Positions 1 through 8,719 of a stretch of 64,000 bases of DNA are shown piece by piece. Within the stretch, counting starts at the first letter, position 1; every line of letters starts with the position of its first letter. The position numbers and the translations under genes are program-made. The notes under the pieces were generated by a model. That model was not told the DNA's origin. It worked only from the letters and a program-made list of their open reading frames with translations, and did no database searches. The stretch comes from Novosphingobium sp. (GTDB taxonomy: Bacteria; Pseudomonadota; Alphaproteobacteria; Sphingomonadales; Sphingomonadaceae), in contig JACKKX010000001.1 in the NCBI GenBank assembly GCA_024236215.1, positions 857,501 through 921,500 on the forward strand, read 5' to 3'.

Positions 1-1101
1 GGCTCGCCGCGGCTTGCCCAGGCCCGCGCGCAGGCCGAGGCCGCCGAAGCGCGCGCACGGCAGGCGGGTGCATCGCCCAATCCCGAGATCTCGCTTCAGG
101 TCGAGAACTTCGCGGGTACCGGCCCCTATCGCAACGTGCGCAGCGCCGAGACGACGCTGGCGCTCAGCCAGCGGCTCGAATTGGGCGGCAAGCGCGGCGC
201 GCGGGTGGCGGTGGCGAGCGCCGAGCGCGATGTTGCCTTGCTCAACTACAAGCGTGCTGAGGCCGATCTCGAGCGCGACATTCGCATTGCCTACGCCGAC
301 CTTCGCGCTGCCGAAGATCGCGCGGTGCTCGCGCGCGACAATGTTGCGCAGGCCGAGGAACTCGCGCGCTCGGCGGGACTGTTCGTCGAGGTCGGGCGCG
401 ACCCGCCGCTGCGCAAGCTGCGCGCAGATGCCTTGCTCGCCGAAGCAAAGGCCGAACAGGCAAGGACCTTCGGCGAACTGCTGACGGCGCGCCGCGCGCT
501 GGCCGACCTGATCGGCAGCGAGGATCCCGAACTGTCGGCGGTGGGCTTCGATGACGGAGCTGTGCCGCGGTTGCTGCCGCCTGCAACTCCGACACTCGAC
601 GAGCAAGTGGCGGCAGCCGAACGCGATGCCGCCCGTGCCCGCATCCGGGTGGCCCAGGCCGATGCGGTGCCTGATCTTACCGCCAGTGCAGGGGTTCGCC
701 GGATCAGCGACGGGCGTGAAACCGCCTTCGTCGCCGGGATCGCGCTGCCGCTGCCGATCCGCGACCGCAACCGGGGCGGCATCGCTGCTGCTGGTTCCGA
801 CAGCCTGGCCGCCGAGGCAGCACTGACCCAGGCCAGGCTCGATGCGAATCGCGCGCAGCACGACGCGCGCATGTTGCTTGGCGCCGCAGACGAGCGTGTC
901 GCGGCCCTGTCCGGACCCGGCCTCGCCCAGGCCGAAGAGGCGCTCCGGCTTGCGCGCATCGGCTATTCGGCGGGCAAGTTCGGCCTGATCGATGTGCTCG
1001 ATGCACATGCGGCGCTCAATACCGCTCGCGAAGCTCTCATCACGGCACGGCTCGACCGCGCCCGCGCGCTTGCCGCGCTCATCCGCGCGACCGCGCAGTG
1101 A
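1..1101 (+). CDS. czcC: CzcC/TolC-family outer-membrane efflux protein (5' truncated by window edge)
   Basis: Outer-membrane component of a tripartite heavy-metal efflux system: a trimeric channel that would dock onto the CzcB-like adaptor encoded next. The frame is open from base 1, so the N-terminus and signal peptide lie outside the window. The visible part is rich in Ala, Arg and Glu with long helical heptad-like stretches, and has the typical CzcC 'NPEISLQVENFAGTG' region followed by 'SQRLELGGKRGAR', which mark the first OEP repeat. The second repeat ends with 'GYSAGKFGLIDVLDAHAALNTARE', the usual TolC-family C-terminal motif. The stop overlaps the region just before czcB. Family assignment is secure; metal specificity is inferred from the pump gene downstream. 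Confidence 0.88.
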   Translation, partial: GSPRLAQARAQAEAAEARARQAGASPNPEISLQVENFAGTGPYRNVRSAETTLALSQRLELGGKRGARVAVASAERDVALLNYKRAEADLERDIRIAYADLRAAEDRAVLARDNVAQAEELARSAGLFVEVGRDPPLRKLRADALLAEAKAEQARTFGELLTARRALADLIGSEDPELSAVGFDDGAVPRLLPPATPTLDEQVAAAERDAARARIRVAQADAVPDLTASAGVRRISDGRETAFVAGIALPLPIRDRNRGGIAAAGSDSLAAEAALTQARLDANRAQHDARMLLGAADERVAALSGPGLAQAEEALRLARIGYSAGKFGLIDVLDAHAALNTAREALITARLDRARALAALIRATAQ

Positions 1102-1112
1102 AGGACACCACC

Positions 1113-2297
1113 ATGGACATCGACAACATCCCCGAAGGCAAGCGGCTGATCGCCGGATTCGCTGTAATTCTGCTTCTGGTTGCCGGCGGCGGCATCATGA
1201 TCGGGCGCACCTTGCTGGCGCCTGCAGATACCGTCGCCACCGAAAGCGGAGGCGGGGAGGCCGGGAAGGAGGAAGGCCACGTTGAGGGTTTCGTCGCGAT
1301 GGATGCGGCGCGGGCCGGGTCGGCCGGGATCGTCACCGAGGAGGTCCAGTCGGGCACGTTAGGGGCAGAGATCATTGCCCAGGGCGTGGTCGCGTCCGCG
1401 CACGACGGTGAGGCCGTCCTGACCGCGCGCGCCGATGGTGCGGTGGTGCGGCTGACCAAACGGCTCGGAGATCCGGTGCGTGCGGGCGAACCGATCGCCT
1501 GGCTCGAAAGCCGCGACGCCGCGCAATTTGCCGCCGAGCGCAGCAGTGCCCAGGCCCGGGTGACGCTCGCCCGCTCGACCTTCGAGCGCGAGCAGCGCCT
1601 GTTTAATGCCAAGGTGACAGCGCGCCAGGATCTCGACGCAGCGCGCGCCGCGCTGGCCGAAGCCGAAGTCGAGCTGCGGCGCAGCCAATCGGCCGCGAGC
1701 GCCTCGATGGTGTCGGGCGACGGCCGCACGCTGGCGGTCACCAGCCTGATCTCGGGCCGTGTCACCAAGGCCGATGCCCGGCTCGGTGCCTATGTCTCTG
1801 CCGGAACCGAACTGTTCCGCGTTGCCGACCCGAGCAAGATCCAGATCAACGCTTCGGTGCTTCCCGCCGATGCCCGGCGTGTATCTTCGGGCGACCGTGC
1901 GGTGATCGAACTGCTCGGCGGCGAGACCGTGGGTGCGACTGTGCGCTCGGCCACACCCAGCCTCGATCCCGAGAGCAAGGCGGCGACCATCGTGCTGGTT
2001 CCAGACAGCGGCGCGCAGCTTACGCCGGGCCAGGGTCTCAGGGTGCGGATCATTCCGCGCGGCGCCTCGCCAACCGCCAGCATCGGTCTCCCCGAAGAGG
2101 CCGTGCAGACGGTCGAAGGGCGCGACGTGGTGTTCGTGCGCACGGCCAAGGGCTTCCAGGCGACCAGTGTCACCGTCGGCCAGCGCAGCGCTGGCCGGGT
2201 CGAGATCGTCGCCGGACTGAAAGCCGGCAGCACGGTCGCGACGCGCGGTGCGTTCCTGCTCAAGGCCGAACTCGGCAAGGGCGAGGCGGAGCACTGA
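1113..2297 (+). CDS. czcB: CzcB-like RND periplasmic adaptor (membrane fusion protein)
   Basis: Membrane-fusion subunit linking the inner-membrane RND pump to the outer-membrane channel. A single N-terminal membrane segment (about residues 14-32) anchors it. The lipoyl-like half-motifs, the hairpin 'ERSSAQARVTLARSTFEREQ' and beta-barrel segments follow in the family order. A Gly/Glu-rich linker with one His after the anchor resembles the metal-binding N-terminal extension of some CzcB proteins but is short. Two starts are possible: GTG at 1098, overlapping the czcC stop as GTGA, and ATG at 1113, which has AAGGA seven bases upstream. I chose the ATG. Part of a czcCBA operon with czcA starting one base after the stop. 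Confidence 0.88.
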   Translation: MDIDNIPEGKRLIAGFAVILLLVAGGGIMIGRTLLAPADTVATESGGGEAGKEEGHVEGFVAMDAARAGSAGIVTEEVQSGTLGAEIIAQGVVASAHDGEAVLTARADGAVVRLTKRLGDPVRAGEPIAWLESRDAAQFAAERSSAQARVTLARSTFEREQRLFNAKVTARQDLDAARAALAEAEVELRRSQSAASASMVSGDGRTLAVTSLISGRVTKADARLGAYVSAGTELFRVADPSKIQINASVLPADARRVSSGDRAVIELLGGETVGATVRSATPSLDPESKAATIVLVPDSGAQLTPGQGLRVRIIPRGASPTASIGLPEEAVQTVEGRDVVFVRTAKGFQATSVTVGQRSAGRVEIVAGLKAGSTVATRGAFLLKAELGKGEAEH

Positions 2298-2298
2298 G

Positions 2299-5200
2299 AT
2301 GATCGAGAAACTCCTCGACGCGGCGATCCGCTTCCGCTGGGGTGTGGTTGTCGCCACGCTCATCGTTGCCGCCTTCGGTGCGTTCCAGCTGCTCAAGCTG
2401 CCGATCGACGCGGTGCCCGATATCACCAACAAGCAGGTGCAGATCAACACGGTCGCGCCCGCGCTCGGGCCGCTCGACATGGAGCGGCTCGTCACCTTTC
2501 CGGTCGAAACCGCGATGGCGGGGATACCGGGGCTGGAAAGCTCGCGCTCGATCTCGCGCAACGGCTTCAGCCAGGTCACGGTAGTATTCGACGAAGGGGT
2601 CGATCTCTATTTCGCTCGCCAGCAGGTCGCCGAACGGCTGAACCAGGCCAAGGACAGTCTGCCGGCAGGCGTCGAGCCTTCGATGGGGCCGGTCACCACC
2701 GGCCTCGGTGAAGTGCTGATGTATGTCGTCGATTTCGCACCCGTGGGGACCAGGGCCGCGCCCAGGATCGCCGGGCGACCCGGTTTCCAGCCCGATGGCA
2801 GCTATCTGACCGTCGATGGCGAAACATTGACCGACGATGTCGCCAAGCTCGGCTACCTGCGCACTGTGCAGGACTGGATGATCCGTCCGCAATTGAAGAC
2901 CGTGAAAGGCGTCGCCGGGATCGACAGCATCGGCGGCTACGAAAAGCAGCTGGTGGTCGAGCCCGATGTCGCCAAGCTCGCAAGCTACGGGATTTCCTTC
3001 TCCGAACTCGCCGAAGCGCTCGAAAAGGCCAACATCTCGGTCGGTGCGAACTTCATCCAGCGTGGCGGCGAGGCGTTCCTCGTCCGTGCGGACGGCCGCA
3101 TTCACACCATCGACGAGATCGGCCGGGCGGCGGTCGCAACGCGCGGCGGTGTGCCCGTCTCGGTGCGCGATGTCGCGGCAGTGCGGGTCGGCGGCGATCT
3201 TCGCACCGGGGCGGCGTCGAAGAATGGCAAGGAAGTGGTGATCGGCACCGCGCTGATGATTGCAGGCGGCAACAGCCGGATCGTCGCCGATGCGGTTTCT
3301 GAGCAACTGTCCACTGTCGCCAAATCGTTACCGCCCGGGATCGTCGTCACGCCGGTGCTCAATCGCTCCACCCTGGTCAACTCGACCATCGCGACCGTCG
3401 AGAAGAACCTCGTCGAGGGTGCGCTGCTCGTCATCGTCGTGCTGTTCTGGTTGCTCGGCAACATCCGCGCGGCGGTGATCGCCACGCTGGTCATCCCTCT
3501 GTCATTCCTGATGATGGCGACGGGCATGAACGCCACGGGCACGTCGGGCAATCTGATGAGCCTTGGCGCTCTCGACTTCGGGCTGATCGTCGATGGCTCG
3601 ATCATCATTATCGAGAACTGCCTGAGGCGACTCGCCGAGCGCCAGCATCACGAGGGCCGGTTGCTTGATCTGGGTGAACGACTGCACGAAGTGTTCGAGG
3701 CCGCCCGCGAGATGGTCCGCCCGACCATCTTCGGCCAGGCGATCATCTTCCTCGTCTTCGCGCCGCTGCTTACCTTCACCGGAGTCGAGGGCAAGATGTT
3801 CTCGCCGATGGCGATCACTGTCATGCTCGCGCTTGGCGGGGCCTTCATCGCCTCGCTGACCTTCGTTCCGGCAATGATCGCGCTGCTGATCCGCGGCAAG
3901 GTCGCCGAGAAGGAAGTCCGGGCGATCGCTTGGGCCAAGGAGCGTTACATCCCGCTGCTGGGCAAGGCCGTAGCGCGGCCGTGGCCGTGGATCGGTGCGG
4001 GCGTCGGGGCCTTCGCGCTCGCGGGATTGGTGTTCCTGATGCTCGGGCGCGAATTCATCCCGCAGCTCAATGAGGGCAATCTGGCGATGCAGGCGCTGCG
4101 CATCCCTTCGACCTCACTGGCGCAGTCGAAGACCCTGCAGATGGATATCGAGCGCAAGCTCTCGGCGATGCCCGAGGTCCAGCTCGTGTTCTCCAAGACC
4201 GGCACCGCCGAGGTCGCGACCGACCCGATGCCGCCGAACGCTTCCGATTCGTTCATCATCCTGAAGCCCAAGGATCAATGGCCCGATCCGGGCGCGACCA
4301 AGGAAGAGGTCATCGAGGCCATCGAAAAGCGTCTTGCCGCCACGGTGGGTAGCGCGTTCGAGATTAGCCAGCCGATCCAGCTGCGCTTCAACGAGCTGAT
4401 CGCAGGGGTACGCGGCGACATCGCAATCAAGCTCTACGGTGACGATCTCACCCGCATGGGCGGGGTGGCACAGCAGGTCGCGAGTGTGCTGCGAACCGTG
4501 CCGGGCGCAGCCGACGTCAAGGTTGAGCAGACCGAAGGCTTCCCGACACTCGACGTGCAGTTCGACCGCGACGCCATCGCCCGCTACGGCCTGTCGCTGA
4601 AGGACGTGACCGATACCGTCGCCGCGGCACTCGGTGGGCGCGAGGCCGGAATCGTGTTCGAGGGCGACCGGCGCTTCGACATTGTAGTGCGCCTGCCCGG
4701 AGCTATTCGCGACGATCTTGGTGCCGTGGCGGCGCTCCCGGTAATGCTGCCCAACGACGGCGACCGAGCCTCGATACCACTCGGAGCGCTGGCAAGGTTC
4801 ACCTTCTCCGAAGGTTTGAATCAGGTCAGCCGCGACAACGGCAAGCGCCGTGTGGTGGTGCAGGCCAATGTCCGCGGCAACGATCTCGGCAGCTTCATCA
4901 CCGAAGCTCAGGCCAAGGTCGGGGAGCAGGTGAAGATGCCGCCTGGCACCTTCATAGAATGGGGCGGGCAGTTCGAAAACCTCCAAGCCGCCTCGCGGCG
5001 GCTGACCATCGTCATCCCGCTGGTTTTCGCCGCCATCTTCGGCATCCTGTTCATGGCGTTGAAGGGCGTGCGTCCGGCCATCGCGGTCTATTCGGCGATC
5101 CCGCTCGGTCTTGCGGGCGGTGTGTTCGGTCTATTGCTCGCCGGACTGCCGTTTTCGGTTTCGGCGGCGGTCGGGTTTATCGTGCTCGCGGGCGTCGGCG

Positions 5201-5550
5201 TCCTAAATGGCCTCGTCGTCATGACCGCGATCAACCAGCGGATAGACGACAGGCTGCCGGTCGATCGGGCGGTGACCGAAGGTGTGCTGGAACGCTTCCG
5301 CGCGGTGCTGATGACCGGTGCGGTTCCGGCAATCGGCTTCGTGCCGATGGCGCTCGCTACCGGCCAGGGCGCCGAAGTGCAGAAGCCATTGGCGATCGTG
5401 GTGATTGGAGGGCTGATCACCTCGACGATACTTACGCTGTTCGTCTTGCCCGCAATCAGTCACCTGCTGCTCAAGGGGCGGCACAAGCATCACATGACGG
5501 GCGATTACACCGACGTCGACCGGTTTGGCGGCGAGTTGATCGACAAGTAG
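2299..5550 (+). CDS. czcA: CzcA-like heavy-metal RND efflux pump
   Basis: Inner-membrane proton-driven pump of the HME-RND family, 1083 residues, full length. The N-terminus 'IEKLLDAAIRFRWGVVV' is the first membrane segment; a second block of membrane segments begins near residue 370 and a third near residue 900. In TM4 (near residue 426) it has DFG-x4-D followed by GSIIIIEN. This is the CzcA/CnrA-type signature with the intramembrane acidic pair, unlike CusA, so divalent cations (Zn, Co, Cd, possibly Ni) are more likely substrates than Cu/Ag. The insertion 'GTRAAPRIAGRPGFQPDGSY' in the porter domain is typical of CzcA homologues. ATG 2299 follows the czcB stop by one base. Exact metal range cannot be read from sequence. 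Confidence 0.93.
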   Translation: MIEKLLDAAIRFRWGVVVATLIVAAFGAFQLLKLPIDAVPDITNKQVQINTVAPALGPLDMERLVTFPVETAMAGIPGLESSRSISRNGFSQVTVVFDEGVDLYFARQQVAERLNQAKDSLPAGVEPSMGPVTTGLGEVLMYVVDFAPVGTRAAPRIAGRPGFQPDGSYLTVDGETLTDDVAKLGYLRTVQDWMIRPQLKTVKGVAGIDSIGGYEKQLVVEPDVAKLASYGISFSELAEALEKANISVGANFIQRGGEAFLVRADGRIHTIDEIGRAAVATRGGVPVSVRDVAAVRVGGDLRTGAASKNGKEVVIGTALMIAGGNSRIVADAVSEQLSTVAKSLPPGIVVTPVLNRSTLVNSTIATVEKNLVEGALLVIVVLFWLLGNIRAAVIATLVIPLSFLMMATGMNATGTSGNLMSLGALDFGLIVDGSIIIIENCLRRLAERQHHEGRLLDLGERLHEVFEAAREMVRPTIFGQAIIFLVFAPLLTFTGVEGKMFSPMAITVMLALGGAFIASLTFVPAMIALLIRGKVAEKEVRAIAWAKERYIPLLGKAVARPWPWIGAGVGAFALAGLVFLMLGREFIPQLNEGNLAMQALRIPSTSLAQSKTLQMDIERKLSAMPEVQLVFSKTGTAEVATDPMPPNASDSFIILKPKDQWPDPGATKEEVIEAIEKRLAATVGSAFEISQPIQLRFNELIAGVRGDIAIKLYGDDLTRMGGVAQQVASVLRTVPGAADVKVEQTEGFPTLDVQFDRDAIARYGLSLKDVTDTVAAALGGREAGIVFEGDRRFDIVVRLPGAIRDDLGAVAALPVMLPNDGDRASIPLGALARFTFSEGLNQVSRDNGKRRVVVQANVRGNDLGSFITEAQAKVGEQVKMPPGTFIEWGGQFENLQAASRRLTIVIPLVFAAIFGILFMALKGVRPAIAVYSAIPLGLAGGVFGLLLAGLPFSVSAAVGFIVLAGVGVLNGLVVMTAINQRIDDRLPVDRAVTEGVLERFRAVLMTGAVPAIGFVPMALATGQGAEVQKPLAIVVIGGLITSTILTLFVLPAISHLLLKGRHKHHMTGDYTDVDRFGGELIDK

Positions 5551-5564
5551 GAGGGACACTCACC

Positions 5565-5624
5565 ATGTCCATCACGACCTGTACAATTGTCGATTGCGGG
5601 TTCGAATCCGGCCATGTGATGTGA
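5565..5624 (+). CDS. 19-residue Cys/His peptide between czcA and the ZIP gene (candidate small ORF)
   Basis: A 20-codon frame, MSITTCTIVDCGFESGHVM, starts at ATG 5565. A strong Shine-Dalgarno sequence AGGAGGG (5549-5555) sits nine bases upstream, so good that a start here is hard to dismiss. The peptide has two cysteines and one histidine and ends 13 bases before the next gene. It may be a real metal-responsive or leader peptide, or a decayed gene whose ribosome site now feeds the ZIP gene. The end of the frame contains a GGTTCGAATCC string like a tRNA T-loop. No known family recognised. Confidence 0.4.
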   Translation: MSITTCTIVDCGFESGHVM

Positions 5625-5637
5625 AGGGAACGCCAGC

Positions 5638-6330
5638 ATGATGATGCCGAACCTGACCTATGCGCTGATCCCAGTCGTGGCCGTCTTCATCGGCGCGGTG
5701 CTTGCGGCTTGGCGGCAACCCGGGCCGAAAGTCGTCAGCGCCGTTCAGCACTTGGCGGCAGGCGTCGTCTTTGCCGCTGCCGCTGTGGAAATCCTTCCGC
5801 AGGTCAAGCATGGTCAGTCGCTCTGGGCGACGTTCATCGGCGGGACGCTGGGCGTTGCCGTCATGCTGTCGGTCAAATCGCTGGAGGGCCGTTGGAAGGG
5901 GCCTGTGGGGATGGTCAGTGCCATCGGCATCGACATCTTCATTGACGGCTTAGTGCTGGGTTTGGCCTTTCTTGCTGGTGAGAAGGCGGGCATCCTTCTC
6001 ACCATCGCACTGACGCTCGAAGTGCTGTTCCTTGGCCTCTCCGTGACCGCCGAACTTGGTGAAACGATCCGCTCGCGAGGAAGGATTGTCGCGGCGTCGG
6101 TCGCGCTGGCGCTGCTGCTCCCGCTAGGGACGATGGTCGCAACGCCCGTCGCTCTGCTTCCACCGCATGTCATCACCGCGTTCCTCGCGTTTGGGCTGAT
6201 TGCCTTGCTCTACCTCGTCACCGAGGAATTGTTGGTCGAGGCGCACGAGCAGCCTGACAGTCCGTTGATTACAGCGATGTTCTTCGTCGGCTTCCTGGCG
6301 TTGTTGCTGATCGAGGAGACGCTCGGTTGA
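5638..6330 (+). CDS. Divergent ZIP-family metal transporter
   Basis: Integral membrane protein of 230 residues with about eight hydrophobic segments, matching the ZIP fold (metal import, or in some bacteria bidirectional transport). The order of segments and the Gly-rich TM4 'IGIDIFIDGLVLGLAF' and TM5 'TIALTLEVLFLGLSV' correspond to the ZIP metal site. The usual HN-x-PEG and HE motifs are replaced: Asp stands where the TM4 His is expected, and Glu/Leu where TM5 normally has His-Asn. The central His-rich loop is absent. GAAGGGA precedes the three-ATG start. It follows the czc genes in the same direction, so it probably belongs to the metal cassette. Confidence 0.72.
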   Translation: MMMPNLTYALIPVVAVFIGAVLAAWRQPGPKVVSAVQHLAAGVVFAAAAVEILPQVKHGQSLWATFIGGTLGVAVMLSVKSLEGRWKGPVGMVSAIGIDIFIDGLVLGLAFLAGEKAGILLTIALTLEVLFLGLSVTAELGETIRSRGRIVAASVALALLLPLGTMVATPVALLPPHVITAFLAFGLIALLYLVTEELLVEAHEQPDSPLITAMFFVGFLALLLIEETLG

Positions 6331-6369
6331 AACGCCTCCTGATCCCATCCGTTCGGGCAAGTGCAGTCT

Positions 6370-7302
6370 TCACCCGCCCTTCTCGATCGACCACACCTTG
6401 ATCCCCAGCTTCCGGGCCTTGTCGACCAGATTGGCATTGATGCCATTGCCGGGACAGGCAATCACCGCCTTGGGCAGAGCTTCGAGCATTTGATCATTGC
6501 GCTTGAACGGCGCGGCCTTCTTGAACCGCTCCCAGTTCGGCCGGAACGGATAGTGGGTGATCTTGCGGGCATTGGCCCAGAGCACTGCGATATGTTCGCC
6601 GCCGGTGGGATTGCCGCCGTGAAACAGAACCATGTCGGGATATTTGGCCAGCACCTTGTCGAGCGTTGCCCAGATTTTGCGGTGATCGTCGTAGGTCGGA
6701 CCTGCGGTAAAGGCGACCCGGGTGCCAGTGGGTAGAAGTGGTTCGATCTCGGCGCGGCGCTTGGCAGCCAGGAAATCCCGGCTGTCGACCATCGATGCGG
6801 TCATGGTGCGGTGATTGACCAGTGAGCCCGTGTGCGGTGTCCAGCTCTTGCGGAAATGGCGTTCGAACTGGTCGCCGGCGGCTTCGCGCATGAACTCCAT
6901 GCTGTTGCGACGCTCGATGAGACCCGTGCCTTCCTGCAGCAACCGCTCCAGTTCGACCGAACGAACTTCAGAGCCGTCCTGTTCCTGCTGACTGCGCTTC
7001 TGCGCATCTTCATTGTCATCAAGTTCGCGCTGGATACGACTGCTGGCACGGTGGAAGACATTGGTGACCGACCAGCACAGATCTTCCAGATCGGGTTCGA
7101 GCCGCGTGTCGAGCATGGTCGCGATCAGTGCGTCGAAGATGTCAGCAATGGCGCCGGAGACCACCCGTTCCTCGGGTAGCGGTCTTGGATCGGCTTCGTC
7201 GGAAAAGGGCCGGTAGCCATAGAGGCTGAGTTCATCGAGCAGATGGCTTGTAGGGGATGCTTCATGTTCGGGTTCAAAGTCTTCGTGAATATCGCTCGCC
7301 AT
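6370..7302 (-). CDS. DUF2493 (SLOG/YspA-like) domain protein of a mobile element
   Basis: A 310-residue protein. The first 190 residues are charged and mostly helical, including a Glu/Gln/Arg-rich stretch around 105-130. The last 115 residues form the DUF2493 Rossmann-like SLOG domain: 'RVAFTAGPTYDDH' opens it, 'MVLFHGGNPTGGEHIAVLWA' is the glycine-rich nucleotide-binding turn, and 'AVIACPGNGINANLVDKARKLGI' is the second strand-turn-helix. SLOG domains bind nucleotides or their derivatives; the role of this type on plasmids and ICEs is not established. AAAGGA lies about eight bases before the ATG. It is the last gene of the minus-strand block downstream of the Toprim protein. Confidence 0.75.
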   Translation of the reverse strand: MASDIHEDFEPEHEASPTSHLLDELSLYGYRPFSDEADPRPLPEERVVSGAIADIFDALIATMLDTRLEPDLEDLCWSVTNVFHRASSRIQRELDDNEDAQKRSQQEQDGSEVRSVELERLLQEGTGLIERRNSMEFMREAAGDQFERHFRKSWTPHTGSLVNHRTMTASMVDSRDFLAAKRRAEIEPLLPTGTRVAFTAGPTYDDHRKIWATLDKVLAKYPDMVLFHGGNPTGGEHIAVLWANARKITHYPFRPNWERFKKAAPFKRNDQMLEALPKAVIACPGNGINANLVDKARKLGIKVWSIEKGG

Positions 7303-7619
7303 CGGTTGGTCCTTTGCTGGATTGACCGCGCGTCACGCTCGGCCTTCGTGGCGATCCTCTTGGCCGGATGGGACGGGCCTGCACCCTCGTGGCCGCAGCG
7401 TCAGCGAAGGACGGCGGGTGACGGCTATTTTGCTTCGCGGTGTAAAGGCGCGGCCACGCGCCGACGGAAAATAGTGGCCGCCCGCCGTTGCAGGCTCGGC
7501 CGATCCGGCCTCTCAGATCGCCCCCTCACAAGGCCGTGCGCGCGGCTCCCCCGGCGCAGACATAGATGCGGGCCATGTTGACCGCAGACCGAACCCGGGA
7601 CTTCACTCCCCTCCCGGTC
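7303..7619. other. 317-base gene-free interval
   Basis: No convincing gene on either strand between the DUF2493 start and the end of the Toprim gene. The interval holds the large imperfect inverted repeat at 7412-7487 and a GC-rich stretch. The promoter of the DUF2493 gene is expected in its left part (just above 7302, minus strand), but I see no clear consensus hexamers. Confidence 0.5.
7412..7487. repeat. Large imperfect inverted repeat enclosing a perfect inner hairpin
   Basis: Arms of 20 bases at 7412-7431 and 7468-7487 pair with about five mismatches (CGGCGGG...CTATTTT against AAAATAG...CCCGCCG). Inside, 7447-7462 forms a perfect six-pair stem GGCGCG/CGCGCC with a four-base loop. The structure lies between the Toprim gene and the DUF2493 gene, both on the minus strand. 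It could be an attenuating terminator, a dispersed palindromic repeat or a structured RNA. Confidence 0.55.
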
Positions 7620-8669
7620 TCAGCTCGTACATTCGAGGAAACGCCCAACATCCGTGCGGTGAAGCTGCGCCACAAGATCGAGGCCCAACCGGATCGGGCC
7701 ACGCCTTTGCAGGTCATCATTGAAGTCGCCCAGATGCGGCACCAGCGGAATGACCTCGATCCCGATTGGTTGTGCCCTCTGCGTCAATGTCGTCAGTGCC
7801 GCAGATCCAGCGGAATCATCGTCGCGAGCGACGTAGAGCCGCTTGAGCGCCTTCGGGAACTGGATGGCGGCAAGGTGGGCGGACGACGTGGCAGCGGCCA
7901 ATGGCATGCTGGGCAAAACCTCGCGCAATGAGAGCATGGTTTCGATGCCTTCGCCCGCGATCATGACATCAGCAGCAATGCCGAACCGTATGGCGTGTCC
8001 CAGTATATTTCCCATGGCCCGGCGCGGCGAGGCAACTGGGGCTTTCGTCAAGGTGCCCGAATCAATCCATGTCCGGTGAACACCGGTCGCATTGCCGTCC
8101 AGATCGGTGACCGTCGCAATCATGGCTGGCCATGCAGAGCGCGTGCCGGGCGCATCGTCTTTCGAGGGCCGGTAATAGCAGTGCGGATGGAACCGCAGCG
8201 GGTCGGTGCTCCACAAGGTCGTGATCCCACGGCGGCGAAGGTAGGTTTCCGCGACCGTGCCGTGCATGGGCTTGGATGCTGCGAACAATCGCTTTGCCGC
8301 CGCTGGCGATCCAGCGGGCACTTTGGCTTTGGGCCGAGTACCATCCCGATCCGAGTCCAGTGCCGGAATGGGCAGGCTCAAAAAGCGGCGGGCTTCATCG
8401 AGCGTATCGCGCAGCTGATGATGCCCCCGGCTGAGTGCGATGATGTCGAGCAGGTCACCGTGTTCGCCGGTGGCGGCGTCGGTCCATTTCCCGGCCGGTC
8501 CCTTCTCCATGTCGACGAGCCTGACATAAAGGCTGCGCCCCGGCGTATTGCGAACATCGCCGACCAGCCAGTAACGGCCTTCGCGATAGCCTTTGGCAAG
8601 GTAGTGACGGCACACCGCCTCGGCCTGCTGGCCAAGGCGGTGTGCGAGTTTGCTGGCGGAGTTTTCCAT
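7620..8669 (-). CDS. Toprim-domain protein (primase-like, plasmid/ICE type)
   Basis: A 349-residue protein of the kind encoded next to Strawberry-notch helicases on alphaproteobacterial plasmids and ICEs. The N-terminal third has a basic helical region. The centre ('AETYLRRRGI...LRFHPHCYY') matches the region preceding the Toprim domain in primase/TraC-like proteins. The Toprim domain has its acidic Glu in 'IAGEGIETMLSL' (near residue 241) and a DxD-type cluster 'ARDDDSAG' (near 281), the metal-binding positions of DnaG-type catalysis. No zinc-binding domain is evident, so primase activity is uncertain. It starts 50 bases after the interrupted helicase gene, in the same direction. Confidence 0.75.
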   Translation of the reverse strand: MENSASKLAHRLGQQAEAVCRHYLAKGYREGRYWLVGDVRNTPGRSLYVRLVDMEKGPAGKWTDAATGEHGDLLDIIALSRGHHQLRDTLDEARRFLSLPIPALDSDRDGTRPKAKVPAGSPAAAKRLFAASKPMHGTVAETYLRRRGITTLWSTDPLRFHPHCYYRPSKDDAPGTRSAWPAMIATVTDLDGNATGVHRTWIDSGTLTKAPVASPRRAMGNILGHAIRFGIAADVMIAGEGIETMLSLREVLPSMPLAAATSSAHLAAIQFPKALKRLYVARDDDSAGSAALTTLTQRAQPIGIEVIPLVPHLGDFNDDLQRRGPIRLGLDLVAQLHRTDVGRFLECTS

Positions 8670-8719
8670 GATGGCCTCTGATTATCTGTCGCCAAAATGC
8701 GAGTGGCAAATCGGCGGCG

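Noticed and set aside
5590-5616. tRNA T-arm-like string GGTTCGAATCC in the small peptide frame, as a tRNA remnant or att site
   Set aside because: The T-stem has a mismatch, no acceptor or anticodon arm is present, and its orientation is opposite to that expected of a direct repeat of the tRNA-Gly end.
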